Shown piece after piece: positions 11,861-23,652 of a stretch of 64,000 nucleotides of DNA. Where the stretch lies: positions 110,680,216 to 110,744,215 of the forward strand of contig NC_073745.1 of the NCBI RefSeq assembly GCF_029784135.1, given 5' to 3'. Position 1 is the stretch's first letter. Every line of letters begins with the position of its first letter. The translations under genes were made by a program, and so were the position numbers. The DNA comes from Toxorhynchites rutilus septentrionalis. Its lineage: Eukaryota; Arthropoda; Insecta; Diptera; Culicidae. A model generated the notes under the pieces. It was not told the DNA's origin. It did not search any database and was given only the letters and a program-made list of their open reading frames with translations.

Positions 11861-12289
11861 ACAATCCCAAATGTAATGAGAAAAGAGAACAGAAAGAGAT
11901 GTCTGCTCGCATACAAACAAACCATTTTTAAGCTTTTGAAAAATCTCATTATTTGCGCATTTGACTTCCCAGCAAATGGCATCATTTCTGCCAAAAATGA
12001 AATGTTTTCTGCCAACGCTAGTTTGGGTGTAGGGCTTCACGGTATTAAAGAGAGCTACGATCAAAATTTGATAGACTTAACCTTGACGCATTGTTTTAAT
12101 CGTGCATTCAAACTTGTGCACCCGTTAGTTTGTAGATGTGTGCGTACAGGAATAATGTCTGTAATTTGATTTTGACATTTGTTCTCCAGTTATCCAAATG
12201 ACGCGGGAGCAAGAGCAGCAATGCATCGAACATAATTTCTCGCCAACGCGATGAAAGTATTCAGGGAAAATTTGTGGACAACCAAGAAA

Positions 12290-12385
12290 TATGGATCGGG
12301 GGGAAATCGAGAACCGACGATGTTGACGAAGTTCAGTTGTGTGTTGATGGATGACGGATCCTACGTCAAGGTAAATTTCAAACAA
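12290..12385 (+). pseudogene. Decayed DD37E transposase fragment (first-Asp region)
   Basis: The translation MLTKFSCVLMDDGSYVKVNF corresponds to MLTKPHCLVMDDETYVKADF at 92-151 of the transposase at 2-700, including the first catalytic Asp. The similarity stops at about 12385. A matching C-terminal piece lies at 13620-13690, so the copy has been split and partly deleted. Confidence 0.6.
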
Positions 12386-12399
12386 CAGAAGTTTCAAAA

Positions 12400-13610
12400 T
12401 GGTATCGTATCAAGCATGTCTTTAGCCACTTGATTGCAAATAAAATTTGGAAAAAAATTGAGCTCTTTCGGCACTGGTCGTGCTGCCACTTTTCTCATGC
12501 CCAAAGCATCAACCGAAATATGATGGACGATGTTACGGCCCAGGCCGAACACATAAAAGAAACTAGAACACAAATTCTTCTTTGAACACTTCATTAAAAG
12601 AAAACAAAACAAACACTCAACACAAAAAATATAAGTACTAAAAACACTATACAAAATCGACAGCAACAGCATCAACAGGCCTGGTTTCGTACCTGAAATA
12701 CAGTATCAATAAGTATGTCAATAACACAAGATACTTATTTTCACTTATCTCAGCAATAGGAACAATTACCTGATCAGAACTCTAATTATTTGTGTACACA
12801 CAAGCGGCGGTTCACAAAACACAAAACAACAGCATGACAAAACAATGTATAAACAATCACAACACAGAAATAATAACAAGAGAATTGTCACAAGGCAGGA
12901 ACGAATGGAAACGAACTCGCTATACAAAGCGAAATTGTTTTATAGCGAATATACAACAAACACTATTCTGATGACTATGGGACCAATCATATAAATAGGG
13001 CATGAACTGTTAAGAACAGAGACGTAGAGGCGGATGAACTGCAAAGTTTAAAGCCTCTTAAAAACAAAGAATCAATCAATTAAGAACAGAATCAGTCGCA
13101 ATAAAACCACCGATCAGTATAGATCAACATCTTGATTATATTCGATCTTGTTTCTTCTCAATCAAAGGGTAGCCAGTCTACTCCCATCAGTCATCTCATC
13201 AGTCTGGATCTCTGCTCAGATACTCTACTCATCTCAACACTCTGGAACTCCGCTTAGAACCTATCTAGGTGGAGACAAACGGTTTCGTGGGAGATATTTA
13301 ATTCAAGCTCTCTCAAACTTAAATGACGATTTCCGATCACCATTCCTTTTATTTTGTAGATTTTTTTCATCAGTACAATAGGTGGATGGTCTTCTTTTCC
13401 TAGGGAAATCATTCATCTATTTTCTCAGCCGTCTTTGAATATCTCATACCATCCATACACAAATATATTCTGCAACTTTTTCAATGTTCCGGCTCAAAAA
13501 AACTGTTTGCACACAAAATACCAACACAGTAATACCAACTTAAAACAATTAAAAATGTTCTGCGGGAAGATTTGAAATAGCAAATTATCAGTATATATTT
13601 TACACAATGT
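12400..13610. other. Sequence splitting the DD37E fragment; possibly LTR-like
   Basis: No gene was recognised. The stretch 12980-13150 has a promoter-like order: ATATAAATAGGG (12990), then a purine-rich leader and CGCAATAAAACC (13098), as in an LTR with TATA and polyadenylation signals. TGTTACGGCCC at 12531 could be an LTR start, but no matching end or target duplication was found, so this stays tentative. Confidence 0.3.
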
Positions 13611-13619
13611 ATTTCAAAC

Positions 13620-13690
13620 CGACGTTCTGCGGTGAACAAAGTGGACGAGGTGTTATTACAGAATTTGATGGCAGGAGTTCAACGAAGGGC
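13620..13690 (+). pseudogene. Decayed DD37E transposase fragment (C-terminal end)
   Basis: Reads VDEVLLQNLMAGVQRRA, matching VVQNLMDGVKRKVRAYG at the C-terminus of the transposase at 2-700. It appears to be the distal part of the same old copy as 12290-12385, the DDE core between them being deleted or replaced. Confidence 0.5.
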
Positions 13691-13750
13691 TCAAATATTT
13701 GAATTTGGCCATCTAAATGCTTAGCTGAACATTTTGACATGTAGGGTTAA

Positions 13751-14682
13751 TGACCTTGGTTTGTCCGATTTATGGTGTTTGCGTAAATGCAAATCTATTT
13801 TTCTTCAAGAAAATCACATATAATCGATACGAGTTTGGGTTTGTTGAAAAGCCTCAAGTCTATAGTTGCTAACACTACCATAAGGCGTTGAAATTATTAA
13901 AATTTTTATGTTTTTGAACTATTTTCCTCAAAGAGAAATTATGATCATGGTCTGACCACCTCTGATCATAGTTTGTCCAAAAAATTATCATGGTTTGTCC
14001 GGTTTTAGAAATCACCATAATGGAATGAAAAAATTCGAATTTTCAAGTAGATGTTGCATTTATCATTGTTTGAGTTTACTGTCATCATATTGATCCATTC
14101 ATAATTTAGACTTTCTTCAGAATATTGCCTTTTCTTGGGCATTTTAAAAGTGTTCACCTCAACACACTCAACACAGGGAAACTTTATTTCTGCTATGCGC
14201 GAAGGACACCATAAACCAACTGCAGCGCGCCAAGCGGTTGCCATAGAAATCATGTGGACAAAACAAAATTAGTGAATTGGACAACTCATGATCAGATTTG
14301 AGGTCAACTAAATGCGTTAATTACGTTGTTTAGCTATGTAAATCTGATACAAATAGTGTACCAGCATGATGTTTACAATATTTGTAAGAGTTATAATCCA
14401 GGAAAGGTCTGAATACGTGCCAAATAATCATCTGGTGATTGATTGAAAGTTAGCTCAAATGAGGGGCGCATTTACGTCAATAAAAGGTGTTTTTTATAAT
14501 CCTTTAAAACGTTTTAGTTCGTAAAAATATACTATAAAACTACTGTAAATCATGAAAAAGACGATTTTCTTTATATGTTTTGAAACATTCGAATACCTGA
14601 TTTGACAAAGGTGTGCTGAATTAGAGCATTCGAAAAAGTGGACAAACCATGATCATATTTTCGACTGGACAAACCAAAATCA
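13751..14682 (+). mobile_element. Family K inverted-repeat element, copy 1, flanked by TTAA
   Basis: Non-autonomous DNA element of 932 bp. Its ends are TGACCTTGGTTTGTCC and, inverted, TGATTTTGGTTTGTCC, and TTAA lies on both sides (13747-13750, 14683-14686). The motif GGACAAACCATGATCAT and its reverse complement recur near both ends (around 13950-14000, 14270 and 14640). A second direct copy is at 46585-47453. No transposase is encoded. Confidence 0.7.
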
Positions 14683-14689
14683 TTAACAT

Positions 14690-15180
14690 TACATCAAAAT
14701 AAAAAATACAAGCATTCTTCTTTGACCAAATTTTGAACGAACTCTCCTGAAGAAGTAAAGGAGTTGGCAAATAGGTTGGGCGCTGGGCCAAAAAAACCAA
14801 AAGTTTTTTTATAGAGCTCCATATTAAATAGTGTACTACGAAGGGTTATTCTGTTTTTGTACAGACTTTAAACGCTAAAAGTATCCGTAAATATAGATTA
14901 CAGATTTTCGGGATTTCACGCATAGTTTGAAGATATCTTAAAAATTACTCTCCTACTTTAATCATGGCTTAATGATGAGAAAACTACCTCACATATTTCG
15001 TATGTTGAAATCAAAGTATTTTGCTACATTATATATGATTTCTTGCGCTACGAGATTTAGCAAATTATTTTGCTGAATATCTATCGGATTGAAAAGAATG
15101 TCAATTTCAATGAACTTTGTGTTTTCAAAAAGAGAACAGTTTTTTTTTGATTCAACAACTCATCAAACTCGTATATTTTT
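14690..15180. other. AT-rich stretch, nothing recognised
   Basis: No ORF, repeat or RNA signal could be supported here. Confidence 0.4.
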
Positions 15181-15229
15181 TTACTGATATTACCAATGCA
15201 CAATGGGCCAGGAGATGCATTTAGGTGGA

Positions 15230-16085
15230 AATTATCATTTAGAGCTCGACAGTTATTCTTTAGACAAAAACTGTCTGAGACAAAATTGTTACATATTATA
15301 AAGCGCTCATATTTATGTTATCAAAAATGGGGTGACCAAAATTGTCGATAAAATAAAAAATATAACTTTCTTGTTTTTATAGATAGAGGTAAACATAGTT
15401 CGACAATGTTGTAGTCCCAGTTATTTGAGACATCTTTGTAGGACAAAGTTTTTTTTCTATCTCTTGAGATAACCGATACAGCGTCTTTTTTCTAAGTTAC
15501 GTTAGGGTCACCATGAAATAAAACTCTTGATCTAACTTTCATATTTCAAATTGTACATACAAACTGTCTTCGACTTTTAGAGCTTACTAATACAAACATT
15601 TTGCGATGCAGAACTTGTCAATATCTCAACTTCACTCAAAGTTATTGATATTTCCTCCCGAAAAACACGCTCTCTTCAATTGTTTGTCATTCTTTCTGGG
15701 ACAAACATAAACAAATTTTATTGGCGGCAATTGAAAGAGCGTATTTCACTCTATATTATATAGTAATTTTCCAAACTATATTATTTTTCGTGTTTGAGTA
15801 AATTAAAATTGAAATCATGAGTTTTCGGATGAAAACCCATCAATAACTTTGAGCAGGATGAGGATATTGACGAACTCTGTATCGCAAAATGTTGGTATTG
15901 ATAAGCTCTAAAAGTCGTACGAAGACAGTTCTGATGTAGAATTTTAAATATAAAAGTTAGAGTGAAAAAACTCGTTTTTCCATCGTTACCGTAATGTAAC
16001 TTAGATAGAAAGCACAAAAAACAACTTTGTGGGAGATATTTATTCTTTAGACAAAAACTGTCTTCGACAAAGTTATTACATATGA
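15230..16085. repeat. Long fold-back repeat, family H, copy 2
   Basis: The left arm (15230-15682) and right arm (15728-16085) are inverted copies around a 45-bp centre. The innermost match is GCTCTCTTCAATTG against CAATTGAAAGAGC; further out ACATTTTGCGATGCAG (left) pairs with CTGTATCGCAAAATGT (right). The right arm is shorter through internal deletion. No ORF belongs to it. Confidence 0.65.
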
Positions 16086-16790
16086 TCAGTGTTGGAAAAA
16101 TCATCTTCGCTAAGATCAAATGCATAGATTTTCGGGCTAGGTTGCATCGAAAACCTATATATTCCAAACGAAAATTAAAATTACAGATCCAGGCAACCAG
16201 TGAATATGATCAAATGAACTTTTGTCCTTCAATATGTTTTGATGTTTATTTTTTCCACCCAGTGTCATTTTCATCTTGATTATCGAAAACGTCAGAGCTG
16301 AATATCATTTCAGCCAAATGAACATCAGATGTTGTTAACTTCTAACCTGAGGCTGCTGTGTGCGGTTGGGTTTTGCAGTTGCCGGATGCCGTATTCGGAA
16401 ATACCTTATGAAATTCCTGATGTCGCTAATGGCTTGACGGTAGCTAAAACCACTCGTTGTATCCATTCTGCATATGCCGTTGCTACCGTCTCGCCAAATA
16501 AAATTTATTTTGAACTCAAATTCACTGCCAGAGCGAATATCGTTTCGGATGTGATGAGTATCAATTTGTTGCTTTTGATATCCAAAGTATAAATAACAAC
16601 GAAGTTATGAACCCCACTCAATATCGCATTCATTCATTATAGTAAATTTGTTCATGCAACAGCGATATGAACAAAATGAACTCGTTTGTTATTGTCATCA
16701 ATATAATGAGGTCAGTGTGTTTCAAGCTGAAAAAAAGTCATTTGCACTGGAACAAAACTATATTCGTTACTCGTGAATATTTGTTGATAT
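16086..16790. other. Unassigned; one ORF without a recognised domain
   Basis: The ORF at 16329-16592 is open by chance as far as can be told. No domain, signal or splice pattern was recognised. Confidence 0.35.
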
Positions 16791-16794
16791 TCTA

Positions 16795-17150
16795 AGACAC
16801 TGCAAATGATAGAGCGCTCATTTTTATGATATCGAAAATAGGGTGACCAAAATTGTCGATGAAATATATTATCTAACTTTCTTATCTTTATAGATAGTGA
16901 TAAACATAGTTTGACAATGTTGTAGCACCAGTTATTATTATATTTTTTATTATAAACAACTTTGTAGAACAAAACTTTTTTCTATCTTTTAATATAATCC
17001 AATTAGCGCTTTTTTTTCCAAGTTGCATTAGGCTGACTATGAACAAACGGGTTTTTTTCCTTTAACTTTTATATTTCTAATTCTACATCATAATTGTCTT
17101 CGTACGACTTTTAGAGCTTATCAATACCAACATTTTGCGATGCATAGTAT
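16795..17150. repeat. Family H fragment, copy 3
   Basis: Shares ATAGAGCGCTCATTTTTATG, TTATCTTTATAGATAG, and CTTTTAGAGCTTATCAATAC with copies 1 and 2. It is a single arm, in the orientation of the left arm of copy 2. The minus-strand ORF at 16712-16972 is a by-product. Confidence 0.6.
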
Positions 17151-17413
17151 GAAACGTCCCATACCAGAAAAACAAAAAGGTGAAAAAAGGAAGCAGTGCA
17201 CCAAAATAGAAAGAATAAATATGAAAAAAAACTAACATTTAGTTCAGCGAATATGTTTAAAGTGTAGGAGAAGATAATGAAAAATATCTATCAGTGTGTT
17301 AAAAATTTAAAAAAATTGTATTTGGTAGAGTTTTTCAACTATCCACAACCATTAATGAAATGTACTGATGCGGTGACAGCAGACGCATAGGTAGAATTTA
17401 TTTATTAATCTAT

Positions 17414-17702
17414 AACTAGCTGACCCAGCAAACTTCGTCCCGTCCAAAATTATATTATATGTTAAAAGTAGATGAAAAATCTTGCACGAGAATTGTGTCT
17501 GGAAATAATCTGATATTATAATGTCGATTTTTGGTAGAAGCACTGAAATTTTCTAGTAAAAAATAATTTTAAAGGGTAGATTAGAGGATCAATCAATGAA
17601 CAGTTCTGCGATTGGACCCATGAACGTGCGCTTAATAAGAAAACTTGGATGTGATAATAAAAAATAAATTTTGGGCGGGACGAAGTTTGCCGGGTCAGCT
17701 AG
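17414..17702 (-). repeat. R1 copy D: first-module piece flanked by inverted R1 termini
   Basis: Both ends are the R1 terminus, in opposite orientation: CTAGCTGACCCAGCAAACTT at 17414 and, inverted, CTAGCTGACCCGGCAAACTT at 17702, matching over about 37 bp. The body is the first R1 module on the minus strand, cut at about 17460. It therefore looks like a 289-bp inverted-repeat element derived from R1. Confidence 0.7.
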
Positions 17703-17703
17703 T

Positions 17704-17830
17704 TTGAATTATAAAAGTTAGAGCAAGAAAACAGTTTTTTTCTTTTCATCGATAAAATAAAAATGAGCGGTCTATCATATGTAACAACTTTGTCTAAGAC
17801 AGTTTTTGTCACCAGCGGGGAATTCCCCCC
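17704..17830 (-). repeat. Family H fragment, copy 4
   Basis: Minus-strand match to family H: AAAATGAGCGGTCTATCATA and CAACTTTGTCTAAGACAG mirror the unit with TTACATATGATAGAGCGCTC. R1 copy D appears to be inserted next to or inside it. Confidence 0.5.
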
Positions 17831-19670
17831 TAGTGGGGATTATGGTCATTAAAAGGGTGTAATTGTGCAAGGGAATATTGGACATCTACTTCGCTTTGAA
17901 GATGACATAATTAGAAAAAAATTGCCACAAAAACTTTATTGGATGCGCCAACATTTGCGATCCTCGGCAAACATTTCCAAATCTGAAATGTAATGTTCAA
18001 TTAAACAACTTTAGAATATTTGAAAGACTTTCGTCAGTGAATGATGATGGAACAGATGACGAAACAGTACAGAAAACCAGAAAAAAGGAGATTTTACAGC
18101 AATTATCAAGACTTTTTACAACAAGTTAAACTTGAAACATATTTTCCTTAAATCAAAAAACTAGATTTGGATATGGTTTGAAATCCCTTCCGATTGGCAG
18201 TGACGAATGTTTCGGATTAATTTCAGAACAATCTCGTTGATCTACAAATGATCGATTCCTATCCTGAGATGCGGAATATGCGTTACGAGTGATGTTGTCT
18301 TTTGCTTAATATTTATGTGAATTTATGTGGATTTCCTGCAATGCTGCTGATGGAAACGAAAAACCGTAACAGAGTGGATATCGAAGATGACATGAGGTGT
18401 GCTTTTCGATAACGAATTAGGATTTTGTGCGGAAATCAATCAGGCGCAGGTGCCAAACTGACTTGACAGATTTTATATATTTTTTTTTGTAATCAGATAC
18501 AAGTATAAAATCAAATTTGTTGCGAATATAACTTGAAAACCGTTTGTATTCTTTCATCATTTTACTGATATGCTACAGCCTTTCTTACAAAATACTGATA
18601 AGGGGGAAGCACTGAGATTAATTTTTGTAAAGGGAGAATGAAGCAAAAAAGGTTGAAAACCACTGGTCTAAAGAATAACTGTTGAGCTCTAAATGCTAAT
18701 TTCCACTTAAATGCATCTCCTGAACCATTGTGCAATGTGATGTGATATATATCTGAAGTGATGTAGAACAAAATTGCGCTTTTTTTCAGTTATCACGAGC
18801 TGAAATGGAAAGAGATGTTAAAAATACCCTAATAATTGACTTAAACGTACAGTACGGAAGATTCATCACGCAATAAATAAAAACTGACCGTAGTTTTGCT
18901 ATTTTCATCTAATCGTCTCTCTAAAATCTAATATGCCGGATTTTCGCGTTTCAATAATTTCGATAATGTTGGTCAGGGCGATAATTAATGACATCTAATA
19001 AACGAACCACACCCCTACTCCGACTTGGAAGGCTTAAAACACCATTTTGATTCGATATAACGTATCATCCACGGTTGAGCGAGAAAAAAAATCCTCACAT
19101 TGCCCAACTATGGCGTCTGGCCGAACTGACGGAGAGAACCGGGGCATGCGCATCAGCCGCAAATGAGCCCCTGCGATGTCGCGACTTGTCTCAAAATGTG
19201 AACGCCTCCTAAATCTTCGCTCGGCGCTTCCCAAGCAGTCATCCCCCCTTCCACCAACACCACCACCACCACCGCACGCGGTACTGACTGTCGCGCAAAT
19301 GTGTGTATTTTTAAATTATTCATCCGGCGGGCCTCGGCAGGCGTTTACGGTGTTGATGAAGTGTGAGATGAGGTGATCACGTATGTGTGCTCGGTTTTGC
19401 ATGACTTAATTTATTATAAGGCCAGAGCGGATGCGCAGCTTCACCACATCACGATCGATAGTATCGGCCATGTTATCTTGTTTTGAAGTCCTACCCCATT
19501 AATGGCGAGTCGTCGTGGATCAACAACGATTGGGTAAGCCGCTCAGCGCTTGGCAATTGATTGTTTCAATAAAACAAACTGCATTTACAACATGTAGAAC
19601 AACTGGTCGTTGCTCGAAGTATTTTAGGAATATGTAAATTCAAAATAAACAAACTGCGAAGACCTTGTGG
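17831..19670. other. Mostly unassigned; short family H relic at 18655-18745
   Basis: No coding signal recognised. 18655-18745 is an inverted piece of family H (GAATAACTGTTGAGCTCTAA, CATCTCCTGAACCATTGTGC). A CCA-rich run is at 19256-19275. Confidence 0.4.
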
Positions 19671-19672
19671 GT

Positions 19673-19675
<3 letters not shown>

Positions 19676-19705
<30 letters not shown>
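19676..19705. repeat. (TG)15 microsatellite
   Basis: Uninterrupted TG dinucleotide run of 30 bp. Confidence 0.9.
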
Positions 19706-19706
<1 letters not shown>

Positions 19707-21755
19707 TTTCATCAACGGGAGAGACAGGGAAATTAATTTTATTCACAAGTATTTTAATGACAATAATAAAACCGACTGAAACCAGCACTTTGCAGTTTGT
19801 AACGGGAAAGATGGCGAAGAAAAAATGTCAGATAAAGAGCACCACACAAGTGGAATATTGTTGTCAAGCCAATTTGGCTGAAAATCTTCCCCTCTCACAA
19901 CTGGCTACGAAAAAAAGGACCATTTCTGTTATTTGCCTCTTTGTAGCAGCAATGGAACCAGCACTTAGTGTAATCGTCATCTTACAATCTCTACAAACAT
20001 TTTTGCACCGAGCAAATTAAAAAAATAATTTATTGATAATAAATTGACGCATTGCCGTTGATGGTTTCATTGACCATATGCAGCGGTTTTGAGAGCGCGT
20101 CCGTCCGGTCCCTCTTTGGATGGCGCACACCATATCTGCGTCGCGTGCTTTATGAGTTTTTTGGCGAACGGATCAAATCGATATCTCTTTTTCCATTCAC
20201 CAGATAAAATGTGCCAATAAACCCAACATGCTGGTACTCTTCCTCCAGATTTCGACATTGTTCCTCTCTCTTTTGGGTGGACTTTTCCGTAAATGTCCTA
20301 TTTTGGGATCGATAATTATCGACAGTTAATCTGATGGCGCTTATTTGGATTGCAAGGGTTGGCAGAAAACAATCATATTGAATGTGCATGCACATGCTAC
20401 TTAAGTGCTACCTGCCAAGGTTGCAGTGGTTTTGAATGTAAGAACATATTGCCGATCGCAATGCTACAAGCAGTCATTCGTAGATCGTGGACAATTTTCC
20501 TCCATCATCATTTGGAGCTTTTAGCAGCTCACGTTTCGAAAGAACAAAACAAACTACTTGCGCAAACCTTCAGCCACCTCGCCGTCGAGGACCGAGCGCG
20601 CTGGACTTGGCAAATACCCGAGACGAGCCCACGATCTACGATGTACCATCCTTCTTTTGGGTCGATGATAAACGATCGACATACAAAATATTTGTTTTTA
20701 AAGGACTGAAATTACATGTTCTGCCTAATGGTTACACATCAATATAAAGTCCGATCCGAAGGAAAGGTCTCCGAGGTACACGGATTGGGTACCGTCCGGC
20801 AGCGGCAGCCGCAGTTCTACCGTAATGCAGGGAAAAATCCCCAGCCGAAGTATTTGTAAGTGAGGAGGAGATAAGTATGCTTTTGATTTCATGAAAAATG
20901 ATTTGCCACGGTGAAATATTGTCCCAGATGAAATGTGAGCCGTTCGACGGAACAGTGGGATCGCTTTCGTCCGAGCTGCAGTGTGTTTTGAGTTCGATTT
21001 TTGAATCTCTTCAGAAGTTACATTCAATGAGTGGGGAAAGTTTAATTTTTCGTACTGTAAAAAGTCAACCTCTTTGGACCAAATTGGTGATAACAATGAT
21101 GAACTATCCACCGCGTGAAAAATTGCGGCCTCCTCGCGACCTGGATTAGATCAGGAAGGTAACACACCAGAACGTTGTTTCTCATCGTAATATATATAGA
21201 AAACAAACAGCATAGAAGGTTACACCTTCAGGGAGAACATCGTGAAGCCGATTACTTCCCATGTTGCCCGGGACCTGTTGCTTCCCGAAGGTTCAAATAG
21301 TGGGACACAATGTGCTCGCGAAAAACGTAAGAGGAACGCCCGTTCGATGATGAATATAAATGAGATTAGTGTGAAAAGCCCAACGTGAGAGACGAACCTG
21401 ATCCAGATGAACCTTCCCAACGGCTCGTGCTAAAGTGCACATGCTCGTTGCGCGAAGGCTGTGGCCCCGAGCCTGGCGGAGGTTCTGTTGGGAATAAACA
21501 ATGAATCATGATTTTGGTATTGTCGTGCAGCGAAAGTGCATCTGTTCGATATGTACATATTTTAATTCGATCTGAACTTCCCAGGCCTTCCGGCTGCGAG
21601 AGACAGCTGGTGCACTCGCGAGTAATAGCACATGTAAATATATCCGGAAGAAATATTAGAAGGAGGTGGGTTAATAAATCATAAAAAAGCTCTCATTTTT
21701 TTCGATTGCCTGAAAAGAGCTTACTCATCTATGTCAAGCCGCAGTCGATAGCCAA
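19706..21755. other. Low-repeat stretch without a supported gene
   Basis: Several short ORFs overlap but none has a recognised domain. A GTAAGTGAG at 20857 follows a 30-odd codon open stretch with non-random composition on the plus strand, which could be an exon end, but no matching acceptor is convincing. Confidence 0.35.
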
Positions 21756-21763
21756 AAAACTTA

Positions 21764-21957
<194 letters not shown>

Positions 21958-21959
21958 AA

Positions 21960-23652
21960 TATATAAATATATAATCGTGATAGTTTGAGACCCCTCTCCC
22001 CTCTCTTAGGGGGGGGGGGGTTGTGCTGCCACACAAATAGAACACAAATTTCTACATTACTCGAGAATTAATCAAACAAATGGAACGAAATTTAGCATGT
22101 GGGGGTTTTAGGATGCAACAAATGATTCTATGGTAGTTAGACATTACACCTCCTTCTCTAAGGAAGAGCTGCCATACAAATGAAACTCGAATTTCTGCAT
22201 TACTCGAGAATTAATCAAGCAAATGAAACCAAGTCAGGCATATGGAAGTTTCAGGGTGCAATAAATGTTTTTCGGGTGGTTAGACACTCCTTTCCCCTCT
22301 CTAAAGAGGGGGGAGAGGCTACTGAACAACTCGAGAACTAATGAAACAAACTTACCATATAGAGGTTTTAGGGATCGATAAACGTTTCTATGTTACTTCG
22401 ACACTCCTCCCCCTCTCTAAAGGGGGCTCCCATACAAATGAAACACAAATTTCTGCATAACTCGGGAACAAATCAAGCAAATTGAGCCATATTTGGTATG
22501 TGCAGGTTTTACGGGGCATGAAACGTTTCTATGGTGAATCGACACTTCTCCCTCTCTAAGGGGGTGCTTCCATACAAATGAAACACAAATTTCTGTATAA
22601 CTCGAAAGCTAATCAAACAAATGGTGCCAAATTCGGCATGTGAAGGTTCTAGGGGGCACGAAACATTTATATGGTTGTTTGCGTCTTGAATGAACCCTCT
22701 TCACTACAACCCTGGAGTCAATCAGCTGCTGTCTGGTGCAGACAATAACCCGTGCGCAACAATATTATTCGACCAGACAGCAACATCAAACAAAGCACTA
22801 TAGTAAGTGTAAAAGGGACTTGTACGTGAAACAGGACATCTCGCTCCCGCTGCAGGATTTCGGAACAGACATCAAAGCAGAGGGCGAAATTCACCACAGC
22901 CGAAGTTAATTCGGTTAAGAGCTGCGGATGGGAAAAATGCTGATCTGCGGAGCAGATCATTCCAACTTGGTCCACCACAGGAGAACTTATATGGAGAAGA
23001 CTGTGCTAGTTATTGATACCAACAACCTAGTTATTGAAGACCTGTAAAATAAATGTTGTAAATTGAAATGTATTCGAATGTGATATAAAATGCAATAAGA
23101 ATGTAAATGTAATTGTAATGTTGTGATACAAAATATATGTATAACTGTGTAATGACTGTAATGTGAAGAATAAACTGTTTGCTGTTATCAATTGTTGGTT
23201 TAATTATGCGCTGTAGGCACTTCAGTGCACATATGGCAAATAAACGTGAAATTGATCAATGAACGTTCGCTGATGTGGTTCTCGTCGGTATCATTCACAT
23301 TATTATCAAGGTGCATTTCGGCGCATACGCTTGCGCATGGTTTATTGTTTGGTCGTTTGGTGAAATTGTGATGATGGTACCTGTTGGTCGGCTATCGGAT
23401 AGGTCAGGTAGCCAACAATGGTAAATAGACACTCCTCCCCTCTCTCTGATGGTGAGGGGAGTTTTGGTAGAAGTACTAGGAATTTTATAGTAAAAGGTAA
23501 ATTCAACGGGGTCGATTAGAAGATCAATCAATGAACAGTTCTGCGATTGGACCCATGAACTTGCGCTTAGTAAGAAAACGTGAATGTTTGAAGGTATTGA
23601 TAACAAAAAAAACAAACTTTGGGCGGGACGAAGTTTGCCGGGTCAGCTAGTG
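21960..23652 (-). repeat. R1 repeat, long version, copy E, opened by a solo LTR
   Basis: Runs from CTAGCTGACCCGGCAAACTT at 23652 (minus strand) to a TA-rich tail at 21960. It holds about five tandem modules of 120-150 bp at 22000-22670, each with a CCTCTCTAAGGGGG-type hairpin and ATTACTCGAGAATTAATCAA. The (CAGA)n segment is missing. The LTR at 22676-23417 interrupts a module. Confidence 0.75.
22676..23417. mobile_element. Solo LTR with 5-bp duplication ATGGT
   Basis: The insert begins TGTTTGCGTCTTG and ends GGTAGCCAACA, so it has TGTT...AACA ends. ATGGT is on both sides (22671-22675, 23418-23422), while other R1 modules have it once (CTATGGTGAATCGACACT). Polyadenylation-like AATAAA occurs at about 23048 and 23169. 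No coding or primer-binding region is present, so it is a recombined LTR of 742 bp. The parent family (BEL/Pao, copia or gypsy) cannot be told. Confidence 0.75.

Noticed and set aside
11695..12169. Overlapping frames of 90-108 codons on both strands
   Set aside because: They run through the SINE-like segment and A/T-rich flanks without a domain.
12531..13400. LTR starting TGTTACGGCCC
   Set aside because: No matching CA end or 5-bp duplication was found; kept only as a tentative LTR-like region.
20725..21111. 128-codon minus-strand frame with plausible composition, and a plus-strand exon-like stretch ending in GTAAGTGAG
   Set aside because: Neither has a recognised domain, and no acceptor or partner exon could be found.
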